A model generated the notes under the pieces. The model was not told the origin of the DNA and did not search any database. It saw nothing but the letters and a program-made list of their open reading frames with translations. A program made the position numbers and the translations under genes. This document shows, in pieces, positions 43,832 through 52,347 of a DNA stretch of 64,000 bases (position 1 is its first letter; every line of letters begins with the position of its first letter). The DNA comes from Paenibacillus sp. H1-7 (GTDB taxonomy: Bacteria; Bacillota; Bacilli; Paenibacillales; NBRC-103111): assembly GCF_022354825.1 (NCBI RefSeq), contig NZ_CP031168.1:4589501-4653500 (forward strand), in the 5' to 3' direction.

Positions 43832-44224
43832 CTAAATGTATGGAATTTCCTTTCCCTCTACTAAAGCTTTTAAATTGGCTAGCGACTCATCGAAGCCCCT
43901 CATGTTGGTCGAAACTCGGGTTCCGCCGTTTTCTCTTTCTAGAACGAAGGAAATAAGCGTTTGATTGGAGTCCACATAAAACGAAAATTCATGTAATGGG
44001 ATGACCTTTTCAATGGTTAAGGACATTGGCAGCTTCTCGGTTAGCTTGTTATGAGCATTAGGCTTTAAAGTAAAAGTCATTTTTTCTCCAGATTTCAATT
44101 TGGGAATTTCCCATGGTGAGCCCGGCACATACCACTGGGTAAGTTTGCACTGGTCCGTTAAAGCGTTCCATACGGTTTCAACATCACCAACAATCAAAAT
44201 GGTACTATTCGCTTCATAGCTCAT
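43832..44224 (-). CDS. SRPBCC (AHSA1-like) domain protein
   Basis: 130-residue single START/AHSA1-fold protein, probably a cytoplasmic ligand-binding or co-chaperone-like protein. Seen: VGDVETVWNALTDQCKLTQW near the N-terminus, PGSPWEIPKLKSGEKMTF, and C-terminal FDESLANLKALVEGK. ATG at 44224 with AAGGGATG upstream. Function unknown. Confidence 0.82.
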   Translation of the reverse strand: MSYEANSTILIVGDVETVWNALTDQCKLTQWYVPGSPWEIPKLKSGEKMTFTLKPNAHNKLTEKLPMSLTIEKVIPLHEFSFYVDSNQTLISFVLERENGGTRVSTNMRGFDESLANLKALVEGKEIPYI

Positions 44225-44379
44225 CGTACACCATCCCTTATTGTTTTATTATAAGGATTCGCAAAAATATCATAAATTCCTCACCGGCTAGCGATATTCT
44301 AGCTGTCGAAATCCGTCTTTCGGATAACCAGTCTGCAGCAGAGGGGCGCAATTCTCTTTCCTCTCGATCTGTCTTATCT

Positions 44380-44823
44380 TCACTTCACCGTACTGGACTG
44401 TGGTAACTCTCTAAACTTTTCTTTCTTCGTTTTTATACCCAGTAAAATGATAACGCCATAGATTACGATAGCAATCGAATCAATTAACGTATCCATAAGT
44501 GCCGAAGCATCCTGATATGCTGTAATACCAAGAATGACCATTAACCTTACGAGCAGAAGCAACACGATCGTCCATGCGGCAGACCGGATTTTCGATTGCT
44601 CGCGTTGCAATGACATGAAAATGAAGACAATGCCAAAGACCAGATTTTCCGCTGTGATCATGTGCCAGACGTACATGAATACTATCCGGGTATCCATGGC
44701 TATCGAGCTCATCTGAAGCGCCGGCAGCACAGTGGATTGCCCGTTCCATACGTGTGTAATGGCAAACAGTACCGCAAGAACCCCGGCAAACAGATAATAT
44801 AAATTTCTAACCCTGATGCCCAT
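44380..44823 (-). CDS. Small four-helix membrane protein cotranscribed with MerR
   Basis: 147-residue membrane protein with four hydrophobic helices (LYYLFAGVLAVLFAITHVWN, VFMYVWHMITAENLVFGIVF, TIVLLLLVRLMVILGI and a last one ending VIILLGIK). Not assigned to a named family. ATG at 44823 has GGAGGG 5 nt upstream and overlaps the MerR stop by 17 nt, so the two are translationally coupled. Likely the MerR target, perhaps an efflux or stress membrane protein; that is inference. Confidence 0.75.
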   Translation of the reverse strand: MGIRVRNLYYLFAGVLAVLFAITHVWNGQSTVLPALQMSSIAMDTRIVFMYVWHMITAENLVFGIVFIFMSLQREQSKIRSAAWTIVLLLLVRLMVILGITAYQDASALMDTLIDSIAIVIYGVIILLGIKTKKEKFRELPQSSTVK

Positions 44824-45280
44824 GACATCCCTCCTCTGGTATTCCAGGTTCCTTCTTACGAATATCCAGGTAAATCTCTCGAACGGTCTTTGCCAGACGC
44901 TGATCGCTTTCATGGTTATAGTCCCTTAGCGTCTCGGCTGCTAAGTCGAGCAACTGACTAACCTTTTCCAGATGGGCAATCTTCTTGCGAGTTTCCGCAT
45001 TTTTGGCCTCGATGAATTCAGCAACCTCCCTGCAATAATCGGGGTCTACTTTCCCCAGCCTGTGGAAAGCAAACTTCCCCTTGATTTCGTCAAGAGAAAA
45101 ATCTGCATACTGCATGATTTGAATATTCATCAAGTCGATGAGGTCGTTCGTCGAATATTTGCGGTATCGATTGCCTTCTCGTGACGGCGAAACGATTCCA
45201 ATCCGATCATAGTACCGAAGCGTATCCTTCGGGATGCCAAGCTTCTGCGAAACCTCTTGTATCGAATAATGTTTTTCCAT
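44807..45280 (-). CDS. MerR family transcriptional regulator
   Basis: 157-residue MerR-type activator. N-terminal winged helix with YSIQEVSQKLGIPKDTLRYYD, then NRYRKYSTNDLIDLMNIQIM, a long dimerisation helix (AEFIEAKNAETRKKIAHLEK) and a short C-terminal region with one Cys (EEGCHGHQG). Ligand unknown. The promoter at 45287-45317 has a 19-bp spacer with a dyad and would place the transcript start at about the ATG, so the mRNA may be leaderless; no ribosome binding site is seen. Confidence 0.9.
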   Translation of the reverse strand: MEKHYSIQEVSQKLGIPKDTLRYYDRIGIVSPSREGNRYRKYSTNDLIDLMNIQIMQYADFSLDEIKGKFAFHRLGKVDPDYCREVAEFIEAKNAETRKKIAHLEKVSQLLDLAAETLRDYNHESDQRLAKTVREIYLDIRKKEPGIPEEGCHGHQG

Positions 45281-45286
45281 GAATTA

Positions 45287-45317
45287 AAAATAACATTGGA
45301 GTAACCTCTAATGTCAA
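45287..45317 (-). promoter_or_regulatory. MerR-type promoter, 19-bp spacer with dyad operator
   Basis: Minus-strand TTGACA (45317-45312), 19-nt spacer, TATTTT (45292-45287). The spacer holds ATTAGAG-gtta-CTCCAAT, a near-perfect dyad, as expected for a MerR protein that untwists the promoter. Autoregulation is likely. Confidence 0.75.
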
Positions 45318-45478
45318 GACACTTTTTCATTTTTTCTTCATGTGTAATCAAGCAATCTCTAAAGTTTGAATTAGTGCTTACTCATTAAAAAAGAAGATAT
45401 TGTATCTATAAAGAAAAGGCACGCCGATTACAATTAGAGCGCCTTCTATCCACTTTTAAGTAATCTCAGCTTTCGTTG

Positions 45479-45736
45479 CTAACAACTCATATAAACCGTA
45501 CGAGGGCCGATCTGCAATCGCTCCTGGAAGGCACCTTGAGTTATCATACCCGTTATATCTGCCGCCAACTGCTTCTTGATTTCAGGATTTTTGAGCGGCG
45601 ACATCTTGCTGTACTTCCGTGCAATCTTAAGCTGGACCTCATCGGAGGTCATCACTTCCACGACTTTCATGGCAGCGTCCTTGTTTTTGCTCTGCGGGGT
45701 AACCACTTTAAAGTGAGCGTCAAGATATCCGTAAGT
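45479..45736 (-). pseudogene. C-terminal fragment of an extracellular solute-binding protein
   Basis: Minus-strand frame YGYLDAHFKVVTPQSKNKDA and MKVVEVMTSDEVQLKIARKY resembles the last third of a sugar-binding lipoprotein (SKNKDAAMKV..., LKNPEIKKQ). A stop precedes it and the end is degenerate, so only a fragment remains. Part of a decayed stretch with the MFS and HlyD fragments next to it. Confidence 0.65.
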
Positions 45737-45741
45737 TCAAA

Positions 45742-45925
45742 TTAAGCAACCAATAATAGCAGTGCAAAGCTTACTGCCGAAATGAAGAACACGGTGACGA
45801 GATACTGCAAAGTCAATCCTTCCGACTGTCCTTTACTCAAGGCAAGCAGCAGAGATCCCCAATGACCGACATTGCAGCTCCAAGCGTATCGAATTTCAGA
45901 TTGGTCACGCGGCGGAAAAGCCAAA
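45742..45925 (-). pseudogene. Frameshifted fragment of a DHA2-type MFS transporter
   Basis: In one frame RVTNLKFDTLGAAMSVIG, in the next GSLLLALSKGQSEGLTLQYL then a hydrophobic stretch ending SFALLLLVA and a stop. Together they resemble the middle of a drug:H+ antiporter (FDxLGA...LLLALSKGQ). A single-base frameshift separates the parts, and both ends are missing. Confidence 0.6.
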
Positions 45926-46051
45926 TTTCGTGGTATTAGTAATAATGACCAAGTATGTGTACTCGTTGCCCGTGACCGTCAGTGTAATTCTTGATAGAAT
46001 AAATTTGAAGATGATCAGGTAATAAATTTGTACACATAAGGAGATAAAACT

Positions 46052-46504
46052 ATGGCAGAAAACAAATTACTAAGAATGGATAATGTTGGCATCGTTGTAG
46101 AATCCCTTGATGGAGCAATCTCTTTCTTCGAGGAGATTGGCTTGAAGCTCGAAGGGCGGGCTACTGTCGAAGGGGAATGGGCTGGTCGTGTAACCGGGCT
46201 GGGTTCACAGTGTGTAGAGATTGCTATGATGGTTACCCCAGATGGCCACAGCCGACTTGAACTTTCACGATTTCTCACCCCGCCTACAATATCAGATCAC
46301 CGAACTGCTCCTGTAAATGCCCTCGGTTATCTACGCGTCATGTTCACCGTAGAAGACATTGACGAAATGGTATCCAGACTCACTAAGTATGGTGCTCAGC
46401 TCGTTGGCGAAGTGGTTCAGTACGAGGACTCGTATCGGATCTGCTACATTCGTGGAAATGAAGGACTTCTAATCGGTTTGGCGGAACAACTCGGTAAAAA
46501 ATAA
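46052..46504 (+). CDS. VOC (glyoxalase/bleomycin-resistance-like) family protein
   Basis: 150-residue vicinal-oxygen-chelate protein with two beta-alpha-beta-beta-beta units: MDNVGIVVESLDGAISFFEE and GYLRVMFTVEDIDEMVSRLT. Candidate metal ligands include early His-lacking positions and E-containing SRLEL and GNEGLLIGLAE; the usual first His is replaced (NVGIVVE), so glyoxalase activity is doubtful. RBS AAGGAG before ATG. It stands alone among gene fragments. Confidence 0.88.
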   Translation: MAENKLLRMDNVGIVVESLDGAISFFEEIGLKLEGRATVEGEWAGRVTGLGSQCVEIAMMVTPDGHSRLELSRFLTPPTISDHRTAPVNALGYLRVMFTVEDIDEMVSRLTKYGAQLVGEVVQYEDSYRICYIRGNEGLLIGLAEQLGKK

Positions 46505-46749
46505 AATAGAAACATAAATGCAGTGTGAAAGTATCTTTAAGAAGTCGGGTGCATCAAAAAAACACCGCATTCACGCTCCGGGTCTTGGTGACCCTCGGTC
46601 CCAGGAAACAAGGAACGAGGAAGTAACTGCCGGGACATATCCGCAACGACTAACCGCATCGCGGCCGGCAGCAAGCTGCCTTAACTCGGATGGGACTTCG
46701 TGATGCATGAACTTTAATGGAAATCAATGCAAAACCAAATTAAAGGGAC

Positions 46750-46810
46750 TCAACTAACGGATACGATAGCTCAATAAGCCGCCTCTTCAACGAGGCGGTT
46801 TTCTTATCGT
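46750..46810 (-). repeat. Dispersed two-armed repeat, copy 6 (reverse orientation)
   Basis: On the minus strand: stem ACCGCCTC/GAGGCGGC, then right arm TTGAGCTATCGTATCCGTTAGT. On the plus strand it forms a terminator-like hairpin with GGTTTTCTT after the VOC gene. Confidence 0.7.
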
Positions 46811-46859
46811 AAAAATCTACTTCAGGATTAACATAGACTTAGGAAAAAGAAGCTAGGTA

Positions 46860-47080
46860 TTGCAGCAAGGACATCAACCGGCACATTTATAAAGAAACAG
46901 CGTTCTCCAGCTGTAATACTGAATTCCGAAACTTTTCCTGTGAATGTTTTTCCGGCAGATTGCCGACTTCCACTTCAATGTTGTAGCCGGTTTTGATCTT
47001 GCTGATCTGTGCCTCTGGTACGCTAAGCTCCACTTGAACCTGGTTCATCTTGATAATTCCAAACTCGCGATAAGCCGCCC
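46860..47080 (-). pseudogene. Frameshifted fragment of an HlyD/RND-type efflux adaptor
   Basis: Minus-strand MNQVQVELSVPEAQISKIKT then EVEVGNLPEK is the typical beta-barrel segment of a membrane-fusion adaptor; one A appears missing in a run of five, after which the next frame gives TFTGKVSEFSITAGERCFFI. No start or end is present. The 46505-47409 gap otherwise holds repeat copy 6 and a terminator. Confidence 0.62.
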
Positions 47081-47369
47081 CGCATCAGCTTGCAAAGCCA
47101 CGATTATGTTGTCCGTCGCATATGAGCACATCTCTAACATGATTTCATACAAATTTTGTTATCGATTGAAACAATGTCGACACTTTCAGATCTTTCTTGG
47201 ATCGGGGTTGCATATCATCTCCGATAGTTTGCTTAATATAAAGTATGACACTTCAACTACTTGTCATGTACAAGTACCTCCTGATTACATGTTGAAAAAC
47301 GGATAATGTTTGTGCCGTCTGACAACTAACATATTTCGAGTCACTGCGAATGAAAAATCATTTTTTCTC

Positions 47370-47396
47370 GAAAAGGCGGCCAAAAAGATGACCGCC
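47370..47396 (-). terminator. Intrinsic terminator after stalk-domain protein
   Basis: Minus-strand stem GGCGG/CCGCC with a 12-nt loop, then TTTT, 14 nt past the stop at 47410. Confidence 0.65.
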
Positions 47397-47409
47397 AAGA
47401 CAGGTAACG

Positions 47410-48555
47410 TTATTTTCTGCCCGCCACTTCAAATAATGAGAGTTTTCCTGCTTCGATCAAAGGAGTCATATCGACCATGAGCTCCCCCTTCTCGTTGAGT
47501 CCTGTTTTTAATTTGAATTCCTTACGATCAATACCTACGGAGATAAACTCAGGGATAACATTTCCTCCACCGCCTCCGCTGCCTCCGGCCCTTGCAAACT
47601 TTCTCCGGATTGCATCCTGCAGATCAGAATAAAGTATCCAGTTGCCTTCACCAGCCTTGACTTTCGGCAAATGATTTGTTTGGGGTACCGGTTTGTTTTT
47701 CACTTCATCTAATGTCACAATTTTCGCTTCAATTAATGGAGTAATATCGAACAAAATAGTATCGTCGCCGCTTTGCGATTGCTGCAGCTTATATTCGGTT
47801 CCGTTAATTGTATAGGTGGTTGTTCTGCCTCCTCCTCCGCCATAACTTTTTATTTTTTTTCGATCTAACGTATTCATCAGATCGAAGAATTCGACCCAAT
47901 TGCCGTTACCGACCTTAGCTTCTGGCCGATCTTCTATTTTTGCTGCCTTGTCCAACCCCACATCCGTGATTTTTCCGGCTTCCAATTTCACTATACCCGC
48001 TCTAATTAATGGTGTTATATCGAGCAAATCAGAAGAATGTTCCAGTTTAAACATACCTAGCCTTTCGGAAAGCGAAAAACTGACAAAGAATTCCTCATTA
48101 TTAACTGGGCCAAGTCCAAAAGAAATTTTATTGCTTATAAATGCCTTTTCCAGATAGGAGGCATAGACCCAGTTGGCTTCTCCAGCCTTGGGTACCCGCA
48201 TGTTTTCCTGACTATTGCCCTTCGCCTGTTCCTCAGAAGCGGGCTCCGGTTTTTTTTGCGCAGCATCTGCGGATGGAGGAGAACTCGGGGGGTTAGAGTT
48301 CAAATCAATAGTACGAGTCTCTTCCGTGTAATCCACCTCATACCCCGTTAGCTTTGCAACCTCCCGCACAGACAAGTAAGCTGTGCCCTCATAAACAAGC
48401 GGTGTCTTATCCAGCTTCTTCTCCACTCCGTTCACTTTAAAGTTGAACGATCCCAGCAGTGCTTTCACCTCCTTGTCGATATCTTCCGCAGCAAAAGCCG
48501 TTGCAGCCGAGCCGATCATTATCCCTGCCATAAGTCCAACGATTAATTTTTTCAT
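47410..48555 (-). CDS. Secreted stalk-domain (copper amine oxidase N-terminal-like) protein with three internal repeats
   Basis: 381-residue exported protein. Signal peptide LIVGLMAGIMIGSAATAFA, then a stalk-type domain (about 25-90) with KVNGVEKKLDKTPLVYEGTA and YLSVREVAKLTGYEVDYTEE. After a Pro/Ser/Lys linker come three units of about 80 residues, each opening with (A/G)NW(V/I) and closing with D(I/M)TPLI(R/E)A; gaps carry poly-Gly stretches. The repeats start near residues 125, 215 and 305. Function unknown; stalk domains act in the cell wall. AAGGAG before ATG. Confidence 0.85.
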   Translation of the reverse strand: MKKLIVGLMAGIMIGSAATAFAAEDIDKEVKALLGSFNFKVNGVEKKLDKTPLVYEGTAYLSVREVAKLTGYEVDYTEETRTIDLNSNPPSSPPSADAAQKKPEPASEEQAKGNSQENMRVPKAGEANWVYASYLEKAFISNKISFGLGPVNNEEFFVSFSLSERLGMFKLEHSSDLLDITPLIRAGIVKLEAGKITDVGLDKAAKIEDRPEAKVGNGNWVEFFDLMNTLDRKKIKSYGGGGGRTTTYTINGTEYKLQQSQSGDDTILFDITPLIEAKIVTLDEVKNKPVPQTNHLPKVKAGEGNWILYSDLQDAIRRKFARAGGSGGGGGNVIPEFISVGIDRKEFKLKTGLNEKGELMVDMTPLIEAGKLSLFEVAGRK

Positions 48556-48718
48556 TTCTTCAACTCCTTAACTTTATTTAGTTAACTATATTTAGATTCA
48601 TAAATTTAGACGACAAATGGTGGAAAAAATTTCATAATATGAATAAAATAATTAATAAGCAGCGCACTAATCACGATTCCGGCGGCAACTCAAGTTAACT
48701 CCAAGTTGTTGCGAAAAA

Positions 48719-48803
48719 TGCCCACTAGCATAACGCGGCTGCCATTTATGCCGGCAACCGCGTCCTTATTGTTTATTAAATTATCGTACCCGTTAGCATA
48801 ATG
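48719..48803 (+). repeat. Dispersed two-armed repeat, copy 7 (complete)
   Basis: Left arm GCCCACTAGCATAA, stem CGCGG-TGCC/GGCA-CCGCG (48734-48762), right arm TTATCGTACCCGTTAGCATA flanked by ATTAT/ATAAT. Best copy for defining the family. Lies in the 800 bp gap 48556-49359, where no gene is seen. Confidence 0.78.
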
Positions 48804-49149
48804 ACCTCGTTTTTATACTTTTCAATAAACGATCATTAGAATATCTAATGTTGTTTACCTCGAGAATTTGTCATTATCAGGGTTATCGCGAGCAATGACA
48901 TCGTACCTGTAAGTTGAACGCTAAACCCCGTAGTTTATTATAAAAACAGTATTGTCTTTTCTTTCCAGTAAGTCACCGATCCTAAAGACAATGTCCAGAC
49001 AGTCTGTTCGAAACTGATCTTCTCTTGTGTCCGACCATTCGGCCTTACCTACCGAAAAGCGCCTCTTCAAGTAAACTCTCTCCGTTTCCAATGTCTCTTC
49101 TACAGTCAGCCCTATTTTCCTTCAAAGAATCCTGATGTCTTCCACTCTA

Positions 49150-49205
49150 AACTGCCCTTTAGCTTAAATGAAATGGAGCAGCTGCCGTCGGCAAACTGCT
49201 CCATA
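49150..49205 (+). repeat. Dispersed two-armed repeat, copy 8, left arm and stem
   Basis: Left arm AAACTGCCCTTTAGCTTAA and 9-bp stem ATGGAGCAG/CTGCTCCAT. Closely matches copy 4. A right-arm-like element appears only at 49342-49368. Confidence 0.68.
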
Positions 49206-49341
49206 TAAATTAATCAATGGGAGGTTGGTAAGCGGTTATAAACAGATGAGGAATGAGGAAAATGTACAATGGGTGAAAGCCGATGGGCTGAAGCTTCAGT
49301 TCGAAAACGCTCCTCGTGGGCGCAATTTCGGCGGGATTAAT

Positions 49342-49368
49342 ACTGAGCTATCGTGCCTGTTAAAGTAA
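49342..49368 (+). repeat. Right arm of repeat copy 8, displaced
   Basis: CTGAGCTATCGTGCCTGTTA matches the right arm (compare 54.39 kb). About 140 bp of unrelated sequence separates it from the left arm, so the unit is either interrupted or these are two partial copies. It overlaps the end of the GNAT gene. Confidence 0.55.
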
Positions 49369-49833
49369 AGACTTCTTCATTCTGAAATTCATTAGCTGAG
49401 TGTTATTGCGTTCAACGATTTGCGATTTTACTAAGATGTACCCTTTTCTTTCAAAAAAGGGTCTAGCGGTAATACTCGAATCGGTTTCTATATCGATTAA
49501 ACCTAGTTTTTTGCCTTCATATTCAAGCGTGTCTACTAACGCAGAAGCAATTCCTTGCCCTTGATGCTCTTTGTGAACAAATAGTCTATCCAGGTAACCT
49601 TGCGGACTCATGTCAGAAAAGCCCGCGATATAACCATTCATTTCAGCAACATATGAAATATTGGTAGTTAGAGCTTTCAACCAGACCTCTTTCCTCTGCT
49701 TCATATCCGCCGGGGAAGCCCATGCATTTACTTGTTCTTGAGTGTAGTCTTGCTTATTGATCGTGTGTACTGTCTCATAAAATAAAGTGATTATCTGGTC
49801 AATATCCGTCTCATGAAATCTTCGAAGAAGCAA
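49360..49833 (-). CDS. GNAT family N-acetyltransferase
   Basis: 157-residue acetyl-CoA-dependent acetyltransferase. Motif A with YLDRLFVHKEHQGQGIASAL (R/Q-x-x-G-x-G/A type), motif B ITARPFFERKGYI. Start TTG at 49833 with GGAGGGAG upstream; no ATG fits. Substrate unknown. Single gene; its 3' end overlaps a repeat arm. Confidence 0.88.
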   Translation of the reverse strand: MLLRRFHETDIDQIITLFYETVHTINKQDYTQEQVNAWASPADMKQRKEVWLKALTTNISYVAEMNGYIAGFSDMSPQGYLDRLFVHKEHQGQGIASALVDTLEYEGKKLGLIDIETDSSITARPFFERKGYILVKSQIVERNNTQLMNFRMKKSLL

Positions 49834-49924
49834 TGAAACTCCCTCCTACATGTCTTGTATTAAAACTGGAAGCTGTAAAAACATCTTTTTTACGAAGATA
49901 TTTGAAATTTCATCATAATTTCAA

Positions 49925-50152
49925 CTAATAGCCTGATCTATTAGAGTGTACTGTTCTACTTTTGGTAGCAAGCTTAGTACAAGCTCTTAAGCTATCCGCT
50001 GGCACAGAGTTAAATAAAGAACGAAATTGGTTGACCTCTTGTTCGTTTAAGTCGACATCCACATGCTCAATTCTTGGTCCCTTATAAACAACACCCCCAT
50101 CAAATAAAATCAAACATTTAGCAAAAGAAGCACATTGTTTTTGATACTCCAA
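49925..50152 (-). CDS. Hypothetical short protein, possibly a fragment
   Basis: About 75 residues, with FAKCLILFDGGVVYKGPRIE and NEQEVNQFRSLFNSVPADSL. Composition is protein-like, but no ribosome binding site or clear start is visible; the frame continues upstream to a stop after about 14 more codons. May be the end of a decayed gene. Confidence 0.35.
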   Translation of the reverse strand: MEYQKQCASFAKCLILFDGGVVYKGPRIEHVDVDLNEQEVNQFRSLFNSVPADSLRACTKLATKSRTVHSNRSGY

Positions 50153-50218
50153 ATTATAACCAAGAAATAAGTATTCAGGAACTGGTTTTACGGGTCATGT
50201 TCTTGTCTTCCAACATAA

Positions 50219-50240
50219 TATAACTGCCCGTTTGCGTAAC
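50219..50240 (+). repeat. Dispersed repeat, copy 9, left arm only
   Basis: ATAACTGCCCGTTTGCGTAA is a close left-arm match. No stem or right arm follows. Confidence 0.5.
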
Positions 50241-50336
50241 AAGGCCCATCCAAATGTCCGTCAACCCGCCATAGTCATGTTGCTAACTAACACTTATAAT
50301 TAATTAATAATTATTTGCATGAGGGGTGACTGAGCT

Positions 50337-51329
50337 ATGGGTACTACTGACTTTCATCAGAACTTTAATCTTCTCTTTGACGGTCTTCAAATGCACAGGC
50401 ATACGGATAACCGAACTGAACAGATGAAGCTCCATTCAAGGATAGGCGTGGGCTCTGTTCATCGCTTTGTACCCCGTTCTGATGTTGGGTTAGCAATTGC
50501 TGAGTTCAAGCTGCATCACGACAGTAAAGTGAACTTTCACACAGAGGTACCCATGGTGGAGCTGAGCTACTGCTTGGAAGGCACTAGAGAAATCCAAGTC
50601 GCTGGTGTGCAGTACGAGGTAGCCCCTGGCAGCTACACTCTGCAATTTGCTAATCCTGCAGAGGCCAGCATGTATTTTAACAAAGATCAATCGGTTAATA
50701 TGCTGAGTATTGGTATCTCCGTGTCTACCTTTCATCACTTTGTGGAAGAGACAGGCGGTGCTCGATCGGTCGAATTTGATCGAATCATCGGTGAGAAGCC
50801 ATACCGCATGTTCCAGGAAACTATAGATCCGGCGACGTTCGTCCTCCTCAAACATATGATGCAATCCGCCAGAGGTCAGGGCATACGAAACCTTGAGATA
50901 GAGTGTAAAATCCTCGAATTGATGTCTTTAGCCTTTGGCTCCTTCTTAATGGACGATAAGCCAGCATCAACCAAGTTATCCAGGACCGATATGGCGAAAA
51001 TTGAACAAGCTCGGGCAATAATTTTGGAGCAGATGACGGACCCGCCTTCACTTATGGATCTGTCTCGATTGATTGGCCTGAATGACTATAAATTAAAAAT
51101 TGGCTTCAAAGAAATGTATGGCAGAACGGTGTTCGGCTACTTAAAGGATCAACGTCTGGAAAAAGCGTATCGCTTGCTGCAGAATGGTAGCACCAGCGTG
51201 ATTGAGGTGTCTTACGCCGTGGGTTATTCGAATCCCAGTTATTTTGCGGAAGTATTTCGTGAGAAATATGGCTTCAACCCAGGCCAGTTTGTTCGACGTC
51301 CGCTAAGTTCTTCCCCAAACACTCCTTGA
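50337..51329 (+). CDS. AraC family regulator (PchR-like)
   Basis: 330-residue regulator. Long N-terminal domain with VPMVELSYCLEGTREIQV and APGSYTLQFANPAEAS, then the C-terminal two-motif DNA-binding domain with PPSLMDLSRLIGLNDYKLKI and SYAVGYSNPSYFAEVFREKY, spacing like PchR/YbtA-type regulators that often respond to siderophores. No siderophore genes are near. The peroxiredoxin follows 123 nt downstream on the same strand and could be co-regulated. Confidence 0.9.
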   Translation: MGTTDFHQNFNLLFDGLQMHRHTDNRTEQMKLHSRIGVGSVHRFVPRSDVGLAIAEFKLHHDSKVNFHTEVPMVELSYCLEGTREIQVAGVQYEVAPGSYTLQFANPAEASMYFNKDQSVNMLSIGISVSTFHHFVEETGGARSVEFDRIIGEKPYRMFQETIDPATFVLLKHMMQSARGQGIRNLEIECKILELMSLAFGSFLMDDKPASTKLSRTDMAKIEQARAIILEQMTDPPSLMDLSRLIGLNDYKLKIGFKEMYGRTVFGYLKDQRLEKAYRLLQNGSTSVIEVSYAVGYSNPSYFAEVFREKYGFNPGQFVRRPLSSSPNTP

Positions 51330-51452
51330 AATAGTTTTTTGTTTGTAATGATGCAAATAATCCCGCTAACCAGCACTTGTCTCCGCCTACAGGTAGAAGC
51401 AAGGTTAGGAGAATGTTACGATTTACATATATTAGGGAAGGAGAGATGGACA

Positions 51453-52106
51453 GTGGCAAAATATCTAAAATTGCAAGATGAGTTGGATGCGCAGGCGAAG
51501 CATGGTCTGGAGGTTCTACCTAGGGAGTTCGTTGAGGCCTTCGTGCATTCGACCCAGGAGCTTCGGGAATCGGGTACCGCTAAAGGTCTAGCTATTGGAG
51601 CAATAGCGCCTGACTTCACCTTAGGTAATCAAATAGGGAATAATATTACTTTATCAGAAAAAATCGCGAAGGGTCCTGTTATCCTTACCTTTTACCGCGG
51701 GGGATGGTGCCCGTTCTGCAATTTAGAATTAAGAGCTTATCAGCGAATCATTGACCGCATTCATGAAGCCGGCGCTCAACTGTTGGCCATCAGTCCTCAA
51801 AAACCGGACCATTCGTTAAGCGTCCATGAAAAGAACGGATTGAGCTTTCATGTCTTGAGTGATTTGCACAATCAGGTGGCGAAGAAGTATAAGATTAATT
51901 TCAAGCTCCGGGATGATCTGCATGATTTTCATCGATCACTCGGCGCTGCATTAGATGAACATAACGGCGACGATTCATGGGAGCTTCCTGTACCTGCCAC
52001 ATTTATCATTGATAAGCAGGGGGTTATCCGTTTTGCGAGTGTGGACCCAGATTACACAAAACGGACGGAGCCTAATGAAATATTGAACCTTCTTCAATCG
52101 CTATAA
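51453..52106 (+). CDS. AhpC/TSA-type peroxiredoxin
   Basis: 217-residue thiol peroxidase. After a helical N-terminus (YLKLQDELDAQAKHGLEV) the peroxiredoxin core shows IGAIAPDFTLGN and the active site FYRGGWCPFCNLELRAYQ, a C-x-x-C form of the PxxxT/C motif, then LSDLHNQVAKKYKINFKLR. It reduces hydroperoxides in the cytoplasm. Start GTG at 51453 with GGAGAG 7 nt upstream is preferred to earlier in-frame codons. A terminator follows. Confidence 0.9.
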   Translation: MAKYLKLQDELDAQAKHGLEVLPREFVEAFVHSTQELRESGTAKGLAIGAIAPDFTLGNQIGNNITLSEKIAKGPVILTFYRGGWCPFCNLELRAYQRIIDRIHEAGAQLLAISPQKPDHSLSVHEKNGLSFHVLSDLHNQVAKKYKINFKLRDDLHDFHRSLGAALDEHNGDDSWELPVPATFIIDKQGVIRFASVDPDYTKRTEPNEILNLLQSL

Positions 52107-52179
52107 CTGTGGTGCTTTTCTTTATCAAACAGCTATTACGTAGTGAAATGGTTGGTAGAAAATTTTCGAATGTCCTAAA

Positions 52180-52227
52180 CGAAACAAGCTATCTTTTATC
52201 ACAAAAAGATTAGCTTGTTTTCGTTTG
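52180..52227. terminator. Strong bidirectional terminator after peroxiredoxin
   Basis: Stem CGAAACAAGCTA with TAGCTTGTTTTCG extended by ATCTTTT/AAAAGAT, 5-nt loop and T-run. Confidence 0.88.
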
Positions 52228-52347
52228 GGGTTGTAGAGTAAATTCCTAGCTTGATGGTTATGGGCCTGCACCCCTTATAAATTATTTGGGCAGCTATGTC
52301 GAGTAATCAGGAAAAAACGGAACCCGTCTTTTTCGCGTAGGGGCAAT

